Position numbers and translations under genes: made by a program. DNA of 64,000 nucleotides from Pedobacter sp. L105 (GTDB lineage: Bacteria; Bacteroidota; Bacteroidia; Sphingobacteriales; Sphingobacteriaceae), in assembly GCF_009765875.1 (NCBI RefSeq), contig NZ_LMUP01000001.1:124001-188000 (forward strand). Reading direction: 5' to 3'. Shown here piece after piece: positions 1-9,925 of the stretch. The notes beneath the pieces are model-generated. The model saw only the letters and a list, made by a program, of their open reading frames with translations. It was not told where the DNA came from and ran no database searches. How positions within the stretch are numbered: position 1 is the stretch's first letter; the number at the start of each line of letters is the position of its first letter.

Positions 1-1100
1 CATGAAAATCCAGACCTTGAACCCAGGTCGCCTCCGATCCTGTCACCGGCATTGTTAAACGGATCATATTGATTGATATCCGGAAACTGTGGGTAGGCAA
101 AAATGTCTCCGGGACACAATATGCTTTCTCTCAATCTTGGATCTCGGTTATTAAAAGGGTCTGTAGGCACATAACCCGGATCTTTTGTATATGGGTAATA
201 CCCGTTTTTACTTTCATAATCGGCTACCAGTTCTGCCGTTGGATCCATGATATTTCTTCCGTTCATGAGTGCCTGTGAACCCAAAATATCTCTTAAACTA
301 TTCTGATGAACAGATAGTGTGTAGCCGAAGGATAAAATATCTTCAGATGAATAATCGCCGTCTTTCTGGAAAAACGCGTAGTAATCCGGATACAACTGAT
401 ACAGGTTCATATCCATTACAACTTTTGCTGCGGCTGCTGCTTCAGCATACTGACCGTTGTATAAATAAACGCGGGCTTTAAGCGCTAGGGCGGCCCCTTT
501 AGTCGCACGTCCCAGGTCTGCACCCGTATAGGCTACAGGTAAAACGGCAGCGGCCTCATCCAGCCATTGTGTTACGCTTTTTAAAATATCTGCTTTCGCG
601 GTTTTAGGGATATCCGCAGCGTTGGGATCAGTGATCAGGCTGTTCACAAAAGGTACATCCCCGTAGAGTGCGGTCATGATAAAATACCGGTATGCCAATA
701 CAAATTTTACTTCCCCGCTAAGCCTGGCTTTTAAAGCAGGGTCTAAACCTGGAACTTTGTCAACATTTGTAAAAAAACTGAAAGCCTGCCGCATGGGTTC
801 ATAACTCCACTCTTTACTGCTGATCGTTGCATCCTGGGTGCTGTTGCCAAAGCGTCTTGTAGTAGGATCATTGCTAATTCCATTATCGCTCATTCCTTCA
901 TAATAGACAAAATTGTCTTGCGGCAGATAGGTATACATCCGTGTAGCAAACATTACCGCATCATCAGGAGTTTGCCAGTAGGTTTCGTCTGTAATCTGGT
1001 TTAAGGGAGTCTGGTCAAGAAAGTTCTTCTTGCAGCCGGAGCCGAATAAAACTAATACGGCGCAGAAAACAAAGGTTATTTTTTTTATATGATAGTTCAT
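1..1100 (-). CDS. SusD/RagB family nutrient-binding outer-membrane lipoprotein, 3' end outside the window
   Basis: Surface lipoprotein that captures glycan or peptide ligands above the SusC channel. The gene starts at 1100 and reads off the left edge, giving about 366 of the usual 500-600 residues. Near the N-terminus there is a short hydrophobic signal ending in a lipobox (LFGSGC), followed by KKNFLDQTP, a typical SusD start. Internal stretches such as the FVLAYRYFIMTALYGDVPF region and ATKGAALALKARVYLY match the TPR-like helices of the family. It lies 43 bases downstream of the SusC gene on the same strand, the standard susC-susD order, so both are probably one transcript. The ligand cannot be told from sequence; genes further left, outside the window, would help. 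Confidence 0.93.
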   Translation of the reverse strand, partial: MNYHIKKITFVFCAVLVLFGSGCKKNFLDQTPLNQITDETYWQTPDDAVMFATRMYTYLPQDNFVYYEGMSDNGISNDPTTRRFGNSTQDATISSKEWSYEPMRQAFSFFTNVDKVPGLDPALKARLSGEVKFVLAYRYFIMTALYGDVPFVNSLITDPNAADIPKTAKADILKSVTQWLDEAAAVLPVAYTGADLGRATKGAALALKARVYLYNGQYAEAAAAAKVVMDMNLYQLYPDYYAFFQKDGDYSSEDILSFGYTLSVHQNSLRDILGSQALMNGRNIMDPTAELVADYESKNGYYPYTKDPGYVPTDPFNNRDPRLRESILCPGDIFAYPQFPDINQYDPFNNAGDRIGGDLGSRSGFS

Positions 1101-1143
1101 TTTATCTCTTTTTAAAGGTGAATTACAATCCCGTCTGCAATAG

Positions 1144-4100
1144 TTAAAATCCGACATTTAATCCTATACTGATGTTCCGCACCTGCGGATAATTAGATCC
1201 GTCTCCATAATTGGCTATTTCCGGATCGAGTGATTTAGGGAAGTTTTTACTGGTGATCACAAACAGGTTATCCGCAGCTACAAAAACCCTGCACGAAGAA
1301 ATACCTATCCTTTTGACCATCAGGTCGCGGAAAGTATAACCTATCTGCACATTTTTAAATCTCATGTAAGATGCTTTAAATAACCACCAGCTTGAAAGCT
1401 CTGCATTATTGATAGATTGATCGGTTCTTAAAATAGGATACCTCGCATTTGGATTGGTCGGCGACCAGTAATCCAGTTGCGACTGAAGAATATTACCATC
1501 ACCATTAAAGAAAAATGGAACCTGTGCGCCTCCCTGTACCCGAAGCAGATTACTCAGTACGCCCTGCATTAGCAACGATATATCAAAACCCTTGTAGGAT
1601 GCGCCCAAATTAATGCCGTACCTGTAATGTGGTGTAGCCTGGCCTAACAGCACCCTGTCATCCGGTGTGATCTTACCATCTCCATTCACATCTTTAAATT
1701 TGATATCCCCGGGCTGATCCCTGGGATCTTGTGTGGCATGACTGGCAATGTCAGCTGCCGACTGGAACAGGCCTTCTGCCTTTAAGCCATACCATACCCA
1801 TTGCGACTGCCCTACGATCAGTGGATTATCTCCATAAGTTGGACCGGTTCCACCCAGATCCAATATTTTGTTTCTCGCATCGGATAAATTAACCGAGGCG
1901 TGGTAACTCACATTGCCGATATGATTTTTGTAGCCCAGGCTAATCTCAAATCCCTGATTTTGCATTTTACCTACATTCTGCTGAGGTGCGCTAATCCCAT
2001 AAGTGCTGGGAACATTTGGAGAACGCAGGATACCCGTTGTCCTGTCCCTGAAAACATCAATTGTTACATCAAGGTTTTTTAAAACGGTAAAATCAAGTCC
2101 GAAATTGGCTGTTGTTTTCACTTCCCAGGTCAAATCAGGATTAGGGGAATTGTTATAATAAGTGGTGGTTGAGCTTGCCTTGTTCAGCACATATTTATCC
2201 TGAGCGATAGTATTTGCCCATGGATAAAGTCCGCTCGCATTCTGATTTCCGACCTGCCCATAGGAACCCCTGAACTTTAGAAAATTAACCACATCGGTTA
2301 AAGGCTTAAAAAAATCTTCCTGGGAAGCTATCCAGCCGGCAGAAACAGAAGGGAAAAAGCCGTATTTCTGATTTAAAAATACTGATGTTCCATCGTAACG
2401 GGCATTGGCTTCAATTAAGTACCTGCCCTTGAAGCTGTAATTCAGGCGGCCAAAGAACGAACGAATAGAATAAGCAGTCGCATTTCCCGAAACATTAGTC
2501 AGGGTTGGATCGGATGATCCTGCATCAACCTGATCAAGTGAATTGTTTAAGAATCCATACCGGGTAATACTATTATAATCATAACGGTTTTCTTCCTGTG
2601 AATATCCCAGAAGCATCTTCAAATTGTGCTGGCCTAATTTTTTTTCATAATTAAGTGTGAGCAGGGTGGTTGGATGACTCGTTGCGGAGTTTGCTTTAGA
2701 AACACTGTTTGGGTTATTGTTATAAACCACAATTTGTTCATCATCATTGTATAAAGGATATTTATTGTTAAAGGCTGACACAAAACTGTTATTGTAATTA
2801 TAGCCGTATGTTCCATTGATGAACAGGTCGTCTATAATTTTAAACTGGGCAGTGAAATTAGTGTTGATCGTATTGTCCGTTTCGTTCTGAATCCCTCCCT
2901 TAGTCATAATGTCATTGGGCTGAGAACCTCCTCTATAACTTCTGTCGTTACCTGCTGCGGTGTAGGGATATTCTGTTACGGGAACAATGTACGACCACTG
3001 CAGGGCATTGCCTATCCCATAAGATGGCTGTTCTTTGTCTTCTTTGGTGAGTAAAGAATTAATACCCAGTTTTAGCCTTTTGCTGACCTGAAAATTAATG
3101 TTCACTTTGGTGCTGTAACGTTTGTAATCAACATTTTTTATTAATCCTCCCTGATCCAGATAACCTCCTGAAACATAATAATCAATCTTGTCTGTTCCAC
3201 CTGAAACGCTTAAATTTTGCTGGGTCTGAATAGCCTGGTTATTTAAAATGTAGGGAAGCCAGTTTGTACTTGGCAGTGCTCCTGATTTGTATTTCTGAAC
3301 GAGATCCGGTGTGTATTTTACCTGGGCACCAGGATTGTCATTTAACTGGGCCTGGTTGTATAAATCAACAAATTGCGGCGCATCTACAAACTTTGGCAAC
3401 CTTGCGGCTTTCTGAAATCCCACCATTGAACTGTATTGCAGGGTCGGTTTTGTATTCTGACTTCCTTTTTTAGTGGTTACCAACAATACACCACCAGAAG
3501 CCCGTGCACCATAAATGGCTGTTGCAGAAGCATCTTTAAGTACGCTGATAGAGGCAATATCTGCAGGGTTCAGGTAATCGATGCTATTGACTGCCATACC
3601 ATCCACAATATAAAGAACAGGGTTGTTGGATAAAGTACTGTTGCCCCTGATGTCAACAGACGTTGAACCATATCCCGGGTTTGCATCTGTTTGCTGAATA
3701 TTCAGTCCGCCTGCTTCCCCCTGCAGGATATTCAGTACGGAAGGAACCGCTCTGTTTTCAATATCCTTACTGGAAATTGTTTCAACAGAACTGGTTACAC
3801 TTGCTTTTTTTTGCGTACCATAACCTACAACAACAACTTCATCCAGCGCGTTATTAACACTTGGAATAAGCTGAACGGTTAAAGTTTTATTATTGCCCAC
3901 TTTAACCGATTTGGTTTCATAACCGATAAAAGCGACGGAAAGACTATCGTTTTCATTATTAATTTCCAAACTAAACAGACCGTCTTTATCTGTAACGGCA
4001 CCTTTTCCAGATCCTTTAACACGGACAGTGGCTCCGGGTAAAGGATGGGCATGTTCATCAATCACTGTTCCACGCAAAATCCAGTTAAAAGAAGACCTGA

Positions 4101-4476
4101 GTTCTTCTTTATTGTTTTCCGATCTCTTAATTACAATCGTATTGGCATTGATCACATAATTCAAATGCTGCCCCTCCAGACATTTTTTCAGTACATCATC
4201 AATAGAAGCATTTTGGAATTCCACATTTATATTCTTTGTGTTTTCCAGTGTTTTGGTAACAAATAGAAAATTGTAGCCGGTTTGTTTTTTAATATCTAAA
4301 AAAATCTTTTCCAGAGGGACGTTCTTCCCCGATAGCGTGACTTTCTGTGCAAGAGTCTTTGCGCTTAATTGTAAAAGGGCCGCTAATAAAAAGACAAAGG
4401 TGAGTTTCACTTTAAGCAATAAATTAGTTTTCAGGCACCATTGTCTAATGCCTGTACTAGGACGGTAAAAATTCAT
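1144..4476 (-). CDS. SusC/RagA family TonB-dependent outer-membrane transporter with STN signalling domain
   Basis: TonB-dependent beta-barrel that imports ligand delivered by the adjacent SusD. The 1110 residues show a signal peptide (about 20-43), an STN (secretin/TonB short N-terminal) domain (about 50-120), a CarboxypepD_reg-like Ig fold (about 135-215, GTVIDEHAHPLPGATVRVKG), then the plug beginning at VVVVGYGTQKKASV and a large barrel ending in an aromatic residue (NVGF). An STN domain in the family marks transporters that signal through an inner-membrane FecR protein to an ECF sigma factor; both are encoded just upstream. The long N-terminal leader before the hydrophobic core is common in sphingobacterial SusC proteins, so the start is kept. 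Substrate unknown. Confidence 0.96.
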   Translation of the reverse strand: MNFYRPSTGIRQWCLKTNLLLKVKLTFVFLLAALLQLSAKTLAQKVTLSGKNVPLEKIFLDIKKQTGYNFLFVTKTLENTKNINVEFQNASIDDVLKKCLEGQHLNYVINANTIVIKRSENNKEELRSSFNWILRGTVIDEHAHPLPGATVRVKGSGKGAVTDKDGLFSLEINNENDSLSVAFIGYETKSVKVGNNKTLTVQLIPSVNNALDEVVVVGYGTQKKASVTSSVETISSKDIENRAVPSVLNILQGEAGGLNIQQTDANPGYGSTSVDIRGNSTLSNNPVLYIVDGMAVNSIDYLNPADIASISVLKDASATAIYGARASGGVLLVTTKKGSQNTKPTLQYSSMVGFQKAARLPKFVDAPQFVDLYNQAQLNDNPGAQVKYTPDLVQKYKSGALPSTNWLPYILNNQAIQTQQNLSVSGGTDKIDYYVSGGYLDQGGLIKNVDYKRYSTKVNINFQVSKRLKLGINSLLTKEDKEQPSYGIGNALQWSYIVPVTEYPYTAAGNDRSYRGGSQPNDIMTKGGIQNETDNTINTNFTAQFKIIDDLFINGTYGYNYNNSFVSAFNNKYPLYNDDEQIVVYNNNPNSVSKANSATSHPTTLLTLNYEKKLGQHNLKMLLGYSQEENRYDYNSITRYGFLNNSLDQVDAGSSDPTLTNVSGNATAYSIRSFFGRLNYSFKGRYLIEANARYDGTSVFLNQKYGFFPSVSAGWIASQEDFFKPLTDVVNFLKFRGSYGQVGNQNASGLYPWANTIAQDKYVLNKASSTTTYYNNSPNPDLTWEVKTTANFGLDFTVLKNLDVTIDVFRDRTTGILRSPNVPSTYGISAPQQNVGKMQNQGFEISLGYKNHIGNVSYHASVNLSDARNKILDLGGTGPTYGDNPLIVGQSQWVWYGLKAEGLFQSAADIASHATQDPRDQPGDIKFKDVNGDGKITPDDRVLLGQATPHYRYGINLGASYKGFDISLLMQGVLSNLLRVQGGAQVPFFFNGDGNILQSQLDYWSPTNPNARYPILRTDQSINNAELSSWWLFKASYMRFKNVQIGYTFRDLMVKRIGISSCRVFVAADNLFVITSKNFPKSLDPEIANYGDGSNYPQVRNISIGLNVGF

Positions 4477-4613
4477 ACATTTGATGAGTTTGGTTTAAAT
4501 ACTTGTTAGGATCGCGAATTTTAATGGTGGTAAACCAAACGTCTGCTTCTGCAGATTTGCCGGGAGCGCTGAGAACGCTTCCGGTTTTGTTTTATCACCT
4601 AAAGGAGTAAGTT

Positions 4614-5777
4614 TTAGGTCATAACGATGATCCTCCTTCCCACAACTTTAAAGTGTACGGCGTCTGTTAACTGTAATAGTTTTAATACTTCGTTTATGTT
4701 TTTAAACCGCGAAATTTCCCCTCTGAACTGGAGATCTTTGAAATTACCTTTGTATTCTATTTCTACATCGTACCAACGTGATATCTGGCGCATTACGGTA
4801 TAGATATCTTCGTTCACAAACATAAAATCACCATTTTTCCAGGCAATAGCACCTTCACCTCCGTCAGACGCTGCTGAAACGGCCAGCTTGCCTGTTTGCT
4901 GGTTCAGCAGCCCCTGTTGTCCTGGTTTTAGCAATGCCTGCCCATGTGCTGAGGATAGCGATACTGAACCTTGTAGCAATGTAGTACTGCTTTGCTGCTC
5001 ATCATCGTAAGCCTTAATGTTAAAATGTGTACCCAATACTTTAACTTTCATCTGGTTAGAAGAAACGATAAAAGGAACCTCCGGATTTTTGGCTACTTCA
5101 AAGTAAGCTTCTCCTGTTAATTCGACCTGCCTGGTTTTACCACCTTTAAAGGATGAGGGGAATTTTAAGGTAGACTTTGCATTTAGCCATACTTTTGTTC
5201 CATCTGAAAGATCAACCTGATACTGGCCTCCATTGGGTGTGCTGACTATATTTTTGCTTAATAAATCTGCTGAATTAGTTTCTTTTTCCTCGTCAACAGA
5301 CTGGAAAGTCAATTCTCCGTTTCTGGATTTACTAATTAAAATATTTTTTTCATTCGCCAGTTTACCATTTTCTATATGATCTAAAATGATCTGTTTTCCA
5401 TTAGCCAGGGTTAATGTAGCTTTATTGCTGCCTGGTACGATTGCTTTCTTCGATAAAATAGTCTGATGAGGTATATCGGGCCTGTTATTATATGTAAGAA
5501 ATATAGCAAACACAATCAGGATAGACGCTGCCAATCCTATTAACTGTAAATGCGATGGATTTTTTTTAATTTTTTGTACAGGAAGATCCTTAAGCTGATC
5601 AACTCTTTCCTTGAGTTCATCATTAATCAGCTGAGGGTTACCCATGGTATCTTCATGCCAGCCTTGCTCTTCATTTTGTATCTGATTGAGGTAGGTGTTG
5701 TAGATCAATATATCCTCGTCAGTAGGATTACCTTCTGCAATTTTGCCGGCTAAAATTAGAAAATCTTCTTTTTTCAT
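4614..5777 (-). CDS. FecR family anti-sigma factor
   Basis: Inner-membrane regulator that holds or activates the ECF sigma factor and senses the STN domain of the SusC transporter. Its 387 residues contain a cytoplasmic N-terminal part (about 1-78), one transmembrane segment (about 79-98, IGLAASILIVFAIFLTY), a periplasmic FecR domain (about 165-265, with VSTPNGGQYQVDLSDGTKVW and VELTGEAYFEVAKNPEVPF) and a C-terminal DUF4974/STN-like domain (about 315-387, FMFVNEDIYTVMRQISRWYD). It sits 137 bases upstream of susC and 75 bases downstream of the sigma gene, all on the minus strand. Family, topology and context agree; the signal is unknown. Confidence 0.96.
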   Translation of the reverse strand: MKKEDFLILAGKIAEGNPTDEDILIYNTYLNQIQNEEQGWHEDTMGNPQLINDELKERVDQLKDLPVQKIKKNPSHLQLIGLAASILIVFAIFLTYNNRPDIPHQTILSKKAIVPGSNKATLTLANGKQIILDHIENGKLANEKNILISKSRNGELTFQSVDEEKETNSADLLSKNIVSTPNGGQYQVDLSDGTKVWLNAKSTLKFPSSFKGGKTRQVELTGEAYFEVAKNPEVPFIVSSNQMKVKVLGTHFNIKAYDDEQQSSTTLLQGSVSLSSAHGQALLKPGQQGLLNQQTGKLAVSAASDGGEGAIAWKNGDFMFVNEDIYTVMRQISRWYDVEIEYKGNFKDLQFRGEISRFKNINEVLKLLQLTDAVHFKVVGRRIIVMT

Positions 5778-5852
5778 AATATATACACCAAAGGCACTTC
5801 ATCAGGTGTGATCCCCCAAGGCTTGATGTGTTATTTTGAAAAAAAAATGATT

Positions 5853-6416
5853 TTATATAAAGAAGAGGAATATATATAAGCGGCCTAAAGATATTTTTAG
5901 TTTTTTTAGCGCTAATGTGATCTGATTTTCGACAGTTTTTTCGGAAATAGACATTCTGGAAGCAATTTCTTTATTGCTTAGTTCTTCAAAGCGGCTCATT
6001 TGAAATATTTGCCCGCATCTGTCTGGTAATCCTTTGGCAAATTCCTGGATCATCTGTCTTAACTCTTTAACTTCCAGTACATCATTCTCCGTTGGCTCCA
6101 GTTTTCCCGAATTAGCAATTTTTATAAAGAAATTTTCTTTGACTTTACCATGCCGGATGAAATTTGCTGCCTTATACTTTACCGCGGTTTTTAGATAAGC
6201 GCGAATATTTTGTATCTGGAGATTGCCCCTGGACTGCCAGATCCATACCAATATATCCTGACACAGGTCCATAGCCGCATCATGATCTTTTGTAATATAA
6301 AACGCTCCTGTGTAAAGATCTTTCCAGTGTCGGTTGTATATCTCATCAAAAGCAGATTGATCATCATGGTTTAATCTGTCGACCAACTCCATGTCGGAGA
6401 AATTCATGTAATCCAT
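5853..6416 (-). CDS. ECF-type RNA polymerase sigma-70 factor
   Basis: Alternative sigma factor expected to direct RNA polymerase to the SusC/SusD promoter when the FecR protein releases it. The 187 residues show sigma region 2 (about 22-90, with AFDEIYNRHWKDLYTGAFYI and DLCQDILVWIW) and region 4 (about 125-175, LPDRCGQIFQMSRFEELSNK then the helix-turn-helix IASRMSISEKTVENQITLAL). A short hydrophobic C-terminus (LYIFLFFI) is common in Bacteroidota members. It is the first gene of the minus-strand sigma-FecR-SusC-SusD set. Two adjacent methionines at the N-terminus (MDYMNF) leave the start uncertain by three codons. Confidence 0.95.
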   Translation of the reverse strand: MDYMNFSDMELVDRLNHDDQSAFDEIYNRHWKDLYTGAFYITKDHDAAMDLCQDILVWIWQSRGNLQIQNIRAYLKTAVKYKAANFIRHGKVKENFFIKIANSGKLEPTENDVLEVKELRQMIQEFAKGLPDRCGQIFQMSRFEELSNKEIASRMSISEKTVENQITLALKKLKISLGRLYIFLFFI

Positions 6417-6659
6417 TGATATTGGTTAGTAGATTAGCTGCCTGGTTATCTGGCCGTCTAATATAATACTATAAAACCTTTTAGCAATATAATGGAGAGG
6501 GAAATATGTCAGTATGTTGTATTGGCAGGGGATAATCAGCTATTAATGATGACAATGATTTTTGTTAATTACATACACAATGGTTGCTAAATGAATTAAA
6601 CCAAATTATGATCATCCAGTCCAAACAATAATTATTCAATCAATCAAATAGAACGAATT

Positions 6660-6791
6660 ATGAAAAGTTTAAAAGTATTATTATTTGTTATGCTGGCAAC
6701 GTTTAGCTATACAGCCGTAAATGCACAATATGTACACCACCGCAGACATCACAAACGGCATCATATTGTAAGACACCATATTCATCATTAA
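6660..6791 (+). CDS. small exported histidine-rich peptide (43 aa)
   Basis: A short gene. The protein has a clear signal peptide (MKSLKVLLFVMLATFSYTAV, cleavage predicted after NA) followed by about 21 mature residues, of which ten are histidine and six are lysine or arginine, ending IHH. It is preceded by an A-rich leader and followed 30 bases later by a strong intrinsic terminator, which supports real monocistronic expression. Such a peptide could bind metal ions in the periplasm or act as a cationic secreted peptide; both are inference. No family name is recognised. It is divergent from the sigma factor gene. Confidence 0.7.
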   Translation: MKSLKVLLFVMLATFSYTAVNAQYVHHRRHHKRHHIVRHHIHH

Positions 6792-6819
6792 TCTTTTAAA
6801 GATTTGTGATGATTATTGT

Positions 6820-6845
6820 AAGGGCCGGTTTTTCCGGCCCTTTTA
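6820..6845 (+). terminator. intrinsic terminator after the His-rich peptide gene
   Basis: GGGCCGG (6822-6828), a TTTTT loop and CCGGCCC (6834-6840) form a perfect 7-bp GC stem flanked by A upstream and TTTT downstream. It also faces the 3' end of the minus-strand lectin gene, so it may work in both directions. Confidence 0.88.
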
Positions 6846-6888
6846 ATTTTCTGCAAAATGCTAACAGGCACATTTTGTTTTCAGATCG

Positions 6889-7398
6889 TTACATCGTAGG
6901 AGATTGCTGGTAAATGCTCCAGTATTGAAGTTTATCGTTTGTTTTTTTTGCCAGTATGATTTGCGAATTTGTACTTCCTTCTTTATCTGAAGGCGTAATA
7001 TACAAGTCGGTTCCCTTCAACCTGATCATGAATATATCTTTACTCACCGTCTCAAATTGGTACTGCTGAATGGCATCACCAGTTTTATAGGGCTGCTCTT
7101 CTAGGGATATGCCGCTTCCGGGAGCCGATTTAGCCTGAAAGGTTTTATTTGTCAACAGATTCTGCAGCTGATACGTATTTCCTTCGATATGTTTGAAATC
7201 CCAGGTCATACATTTCCAGTTCTCAGGATGATAAAGCACTAAAGGAGTCCCATTTTTATTATTTGCATCCTTTACGCGTAAATACATACCTGTCTTTACA
7301 TTTTTAACAGCATAAGTACCATTGATTTCCTGAGCAGAAGCTAGCTGATGAGTAGTGAAAATCAGGAGGAAAAAGAGTATATCATATAATTTTCTCAT
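6889..7398 (-). CDS. exported ricin B-type lectin-like (beta-trefoil) protein
   Basis: Predicted secreted protein of 169 residues. The signal peptide (MRKLYDILFFLLIFTTHQLA, cleavage near ASA-Q) is followed by repeats with the beta-trefoil look: NGTYAVKNVKTGMYLRV, GNTYQLQNLLTNKTFQAK and KDIFMIRLKGTDLYI, each ending near a QxW-like position (CMTWDF, QYQFE, QYWSIY). Ricin-like domains usually bind carbohydrate. The open frame extends upstream to a TTG at 7431, but the ATG at 7398 places the signal peptide at the N-terminus and is preferred. It converges on the His-rich peptide gene. No catalytic domain is present; the ligand is unknown. Confidence 0.72.
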   Translation of the reverse strand: MRKLYDILFFLLIFTTHQLASAQEINGTYAVKNVKTGMYLRVKDANNKNGTPLVLYHPENWKCMTWDFKHIEGNTYQLQNLLTNKTFQAKSAPGSGISLEEQPYKTGDAIQQYQFETVSKDIFMIRLKGTDLYITPSDKEGSTNSQIILAKKTNDKLQYWSIYQQSPTM

Positions 7399-7641
7399 GT
7401 TATCAATTGATGTAAATGTATTGTAAATCAAAAATTAAATTTAATTCATTGTTTTTATTTTTGCTAATTTCTGTTCAGAATCCGGTAGGAAATGTGAAAA
7501 CAACTATATTATTGTTACAGGATTCTAAGAGTTAAATTCTAATTTTGAATGTTCTGAATTAACGAAGCTCATTAAGCTGAATGTTTTATTTCCTGCGGAA
7601 GAAATTCATGGCTAATCAGACAAAGAAATTTAAAACTGATT

Positions 7642-8718
7642 ATGGATAGTAAGGCTAAACAGCCCCGGGAACTCAACGTAGAATTGTTAAGGATCATTTT
7701 AATGATCATGATTGTGTGCCACCATTTTTTAATGCGTGGGAGAGGACTTCATTTATTGTATACTTCAGGTAGCACGCATATCGATAATCATGCTTTACAC
7801 GGGCTTTTTATAGATAGTTTCCTGATCATGACAGTCAACTGTTTTATATTTATTTCAGGGTATTACGGGATCAAGTTTCGTGTAAAAACCATTCTCAGTT
7901 TATTCATCCAGGCAATTACTTATAGTATTGCAATTGATCTGATCTACGATTTATGTACAGACGGGGATATTTCTATGGAACCCATTTGGAATGGAATTTT
8001 ATCTATTCCCAACGGGCAATGGTGGTTTATAACAGCTTATTTTTTCCTTTACTTACTCAGTCCGTTTTTGAACCTCCCCAAAAAATACCTGACAAAATTC
8101 CAGTTTTTATATATCCTGGGGGTACTTACACTGGTGAATTTTATTGTTGGTTTTACGCTTGATCCTTCTTCGCTAGGTGTGTTGAACGGATATTCGCTAT
8201 TCAGTTTTATCTGCCTTTATTTTTATGGGCAGGCATTTAATGGATATCTTGATTTTAAAAAAGGAAGACTGTTTTATTTTAGTGTCTATCTGATCTGTTC
8301 CCTATTGATCTTCACCTTTTTCTTTGTGGGTTTGAAATATTTCAGCGTAGATCTTGCCTGGACTGCATTTTCCTATAATAACCCGCTGGTTCTCATCTCT
8401 GCTATTTCGTTCTTTTTCTTTTTTAAGAGCCTTAAGATTTCCTATACTAAAATTTCTTTTTTTTCCTCTTCTGTGCTGGCAGTATATTTAATACATGAAC
8501 ATCCGGTTTCAGCCGAACTGCTTACCCAAAATTTGAATAGAATTGCGTTAAAATATGAGATTGGCAATGTCTATTTTACGCTATTTTTAATTGCTTTGTT
8601 ATTGTTCTTATGCTGTACGCTCGTAGAAAAGATTCGGTCGGCCGTAACAGAACCACTTTTGACTTACGTAATCAGCAAGTGCAAATTAGACAGATTGGAT
8701 CAAAAGGTAAACCTGTAA
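7642..8718 (+). CDS. acyltransferase 3 family membrane protein
   Basis: Multi-pass inner-membrane O-acyltransferase that would transfer an acetyl or other acyl group to a surface glycan or lipid. The 358 residues begin with the characteristic RELNVELLRIILMIMIVCHH segment, in which the conserved R and H sit in and after the first transmembrane helix, and contain about ten hydrophobic segments (FFLYLLSPFLNLP; FLIALLLFLCCTL). It stands alone; a minus-strand MFS gene converges 4 bases after its stop. The acceptor molecule cannot be told from sequence. Confidence 0.85.
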   Translation: MDSKAKQPRELNVELLRIILMIMIVCHHFLMRGRGLHLLYTSGSTHIDNHALHGLFIDSFLIMTVNCFIFISGYYGIKFRVKTILSLFIQAITYSIAIDLIYDLCTDGDISMEPIWNGILSIPNGQWWFITAYFFLYLLSPFLNLPKKYLTKFQFLYILGVLTLVNFIVGFTLDPSSLGVLNGYSLFSFICLYFYGQAFNGYLDFKKGRLFYFSVYLICSLLIFTFFFVGLKYFSVDLAWTAFSYNNPLVLISAISFFFFFKSLKISYTKISFFSSSVLAVYLIHEHPVSAELLTQNLNRIALKYEIGNVYFTLFLIALLLFLCCTLVEKIRSAVTEPLLTYVISKCKLDRLDQKVNL

Positions 8719-8722
8719 ACGG

Positions 8723-9925
8723 TTAAGCGATAACCCTCATTTTTTGCTTGTAATATATCAGGATGGCTAAAATAAAACCAATAAACACCATACACATACT
8801 AAAAGGAAAGATATAAAGTATACCGAAATGGCTGGCTACTCCTCCAACCAATGGTCCGGTAAGGCCAAGGGAAATGTCAATAAATAGTCCGTAACCACCA
8901 AGGGCAGCTCCTTTATTAGAAGCGGGAACTAATTTTACAGCTTCAACACCCAGTGCAGGGAAAACCAGAGAAAAGCCAAGGCCTGCAATTCCAGCACCTA
9001 CCAATGCGATAGAAGGCGCGTGGGCAAGCCAAAGGATCATTAAGCCCAAAGTTTCCAGGGCCAGGCAAGCTATAGAAGTTCTCATACCTCCATATTGATC
9101 TATGGAACGGGCAAAGAATACACGGCCGAGAATAAAGAGAAGGCTAAAAGCCGATAAACATAATACTGCGCCCGACCAGTTTAAGTAAGAATAATATAAA
9201 GTAATGAAAGTAGAGATGGTACCAAATCCTAATCCACCCATAGCCAGACAAATTCCATAAGGGGATACCGTTTTGAGTACCTGTAAAAATGGTTGTCTTG
9301 GTGCTTTGCTGTTTCCTTTTAGGGCAGTTTTACTTTTTGCATAAAAGAGTCCTATTGCTCCTGCAATTACAATTAAGATGCCGATACTGCCCATACCATA
9401 GCTATTATGCAGAATAACACCCAATGGCGCACCCAGGGCTAACGCGCCGTAACTGGCGATTCCGTTAAAAGAAATCGCTTTAGCGGTATGCTGGTCACCA
9501 ACGGCAAAAATAGCCCAGTTGATTGGACTGGCACCTACCAACCCTTCAGCAAAGCCGGTCATCAGACGGGTTAATATCAATGCCCCTAAGCTTAAGGCCG
9601 GATTATCTCTTAGCATAAAAGCGATGATCAACAGCACACCGCTTAACGAAAAACCTATCATACTCATTAATACCGCTGGTTTAGGGCCTTTTTTATCGAC
9701 AATACTCCCTGCGTATCCGCGTAAAAGAAATGTAGTGATATACTGTACGCTGATCACAATTCCTGCAATCATGGTACTGAAACCTAAATCCTGGTGGATA
9801 AAAATAGGTAATACGGCCAGTGGTAAACCTATGGTGAAGTATCCAATAAATGTAAATGTGACGAATCCTATAATTGACAGACGAACCTTTGATGAAGAAG
9901 ATTCGGTACTTGTTTCTGCTAGCAT
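8723..9925 (-). CDS. MFS transporter (12-TM drug/sugar efflux type)
   Basis: Major facilitator superfamily permease of about 400 residues with twelve predicted membrane helices. The family signature between helices 2 and 3 is visible as GYAGSIVDKKGPKPAV, and the second half repeats the pattern (GRVFFARSIDQYGGMRT). It resembles the YhhS/arabinose-efflux-like branch, but the substrate is not clear. The frame can start at 9967; the ATG at 9925 (MLAETSTESS) fits better because the extra 14 residues (SLPLPCHHRV) look like leader. It is transcribed alone, convergent with the acyltransferase gene. Confidence 0.88.
   Translation of the reverse strand: MLAETSTESSSSKVRLSIIGFVTFTFIGYFTIGLPLAVLPIFIHQDLGFSTMIAGIVISVQYITTFLLRGYAGSIVDKKGPKPAVLMSMIGFSLSGVLLIIAFMLRDNPALSLGALILTRLMTGFAEGLVGASPINWAIFAVGDQHTAKAISFNGIASYGALALGAPLGVILHNSYGMGSIGILIVIAGAIGLFYAKSKTALKGNSKAPRQPFLQVLKTVSPYGICLAMGGLGFGTISTFITLYYSYLNWSGAVLCLSAFSLLFILGRVFFARSIDQYGGMRTSIACLALETLGLMILWLAHAPSIALVGAGIAGLGFSLVFPALGVEAVKLVPASNKGAALGGYGLFIDISLGLTGPLVGGVASHFGILYIFPFSMCMVFIGFILAILIYYKQKMRVIA

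Noticed and set aside
7399..7431. TTG start extending the lectin gene
   Set aside because: It would put 11 residues before the signal peptide; the ATG at 7398 fits better.
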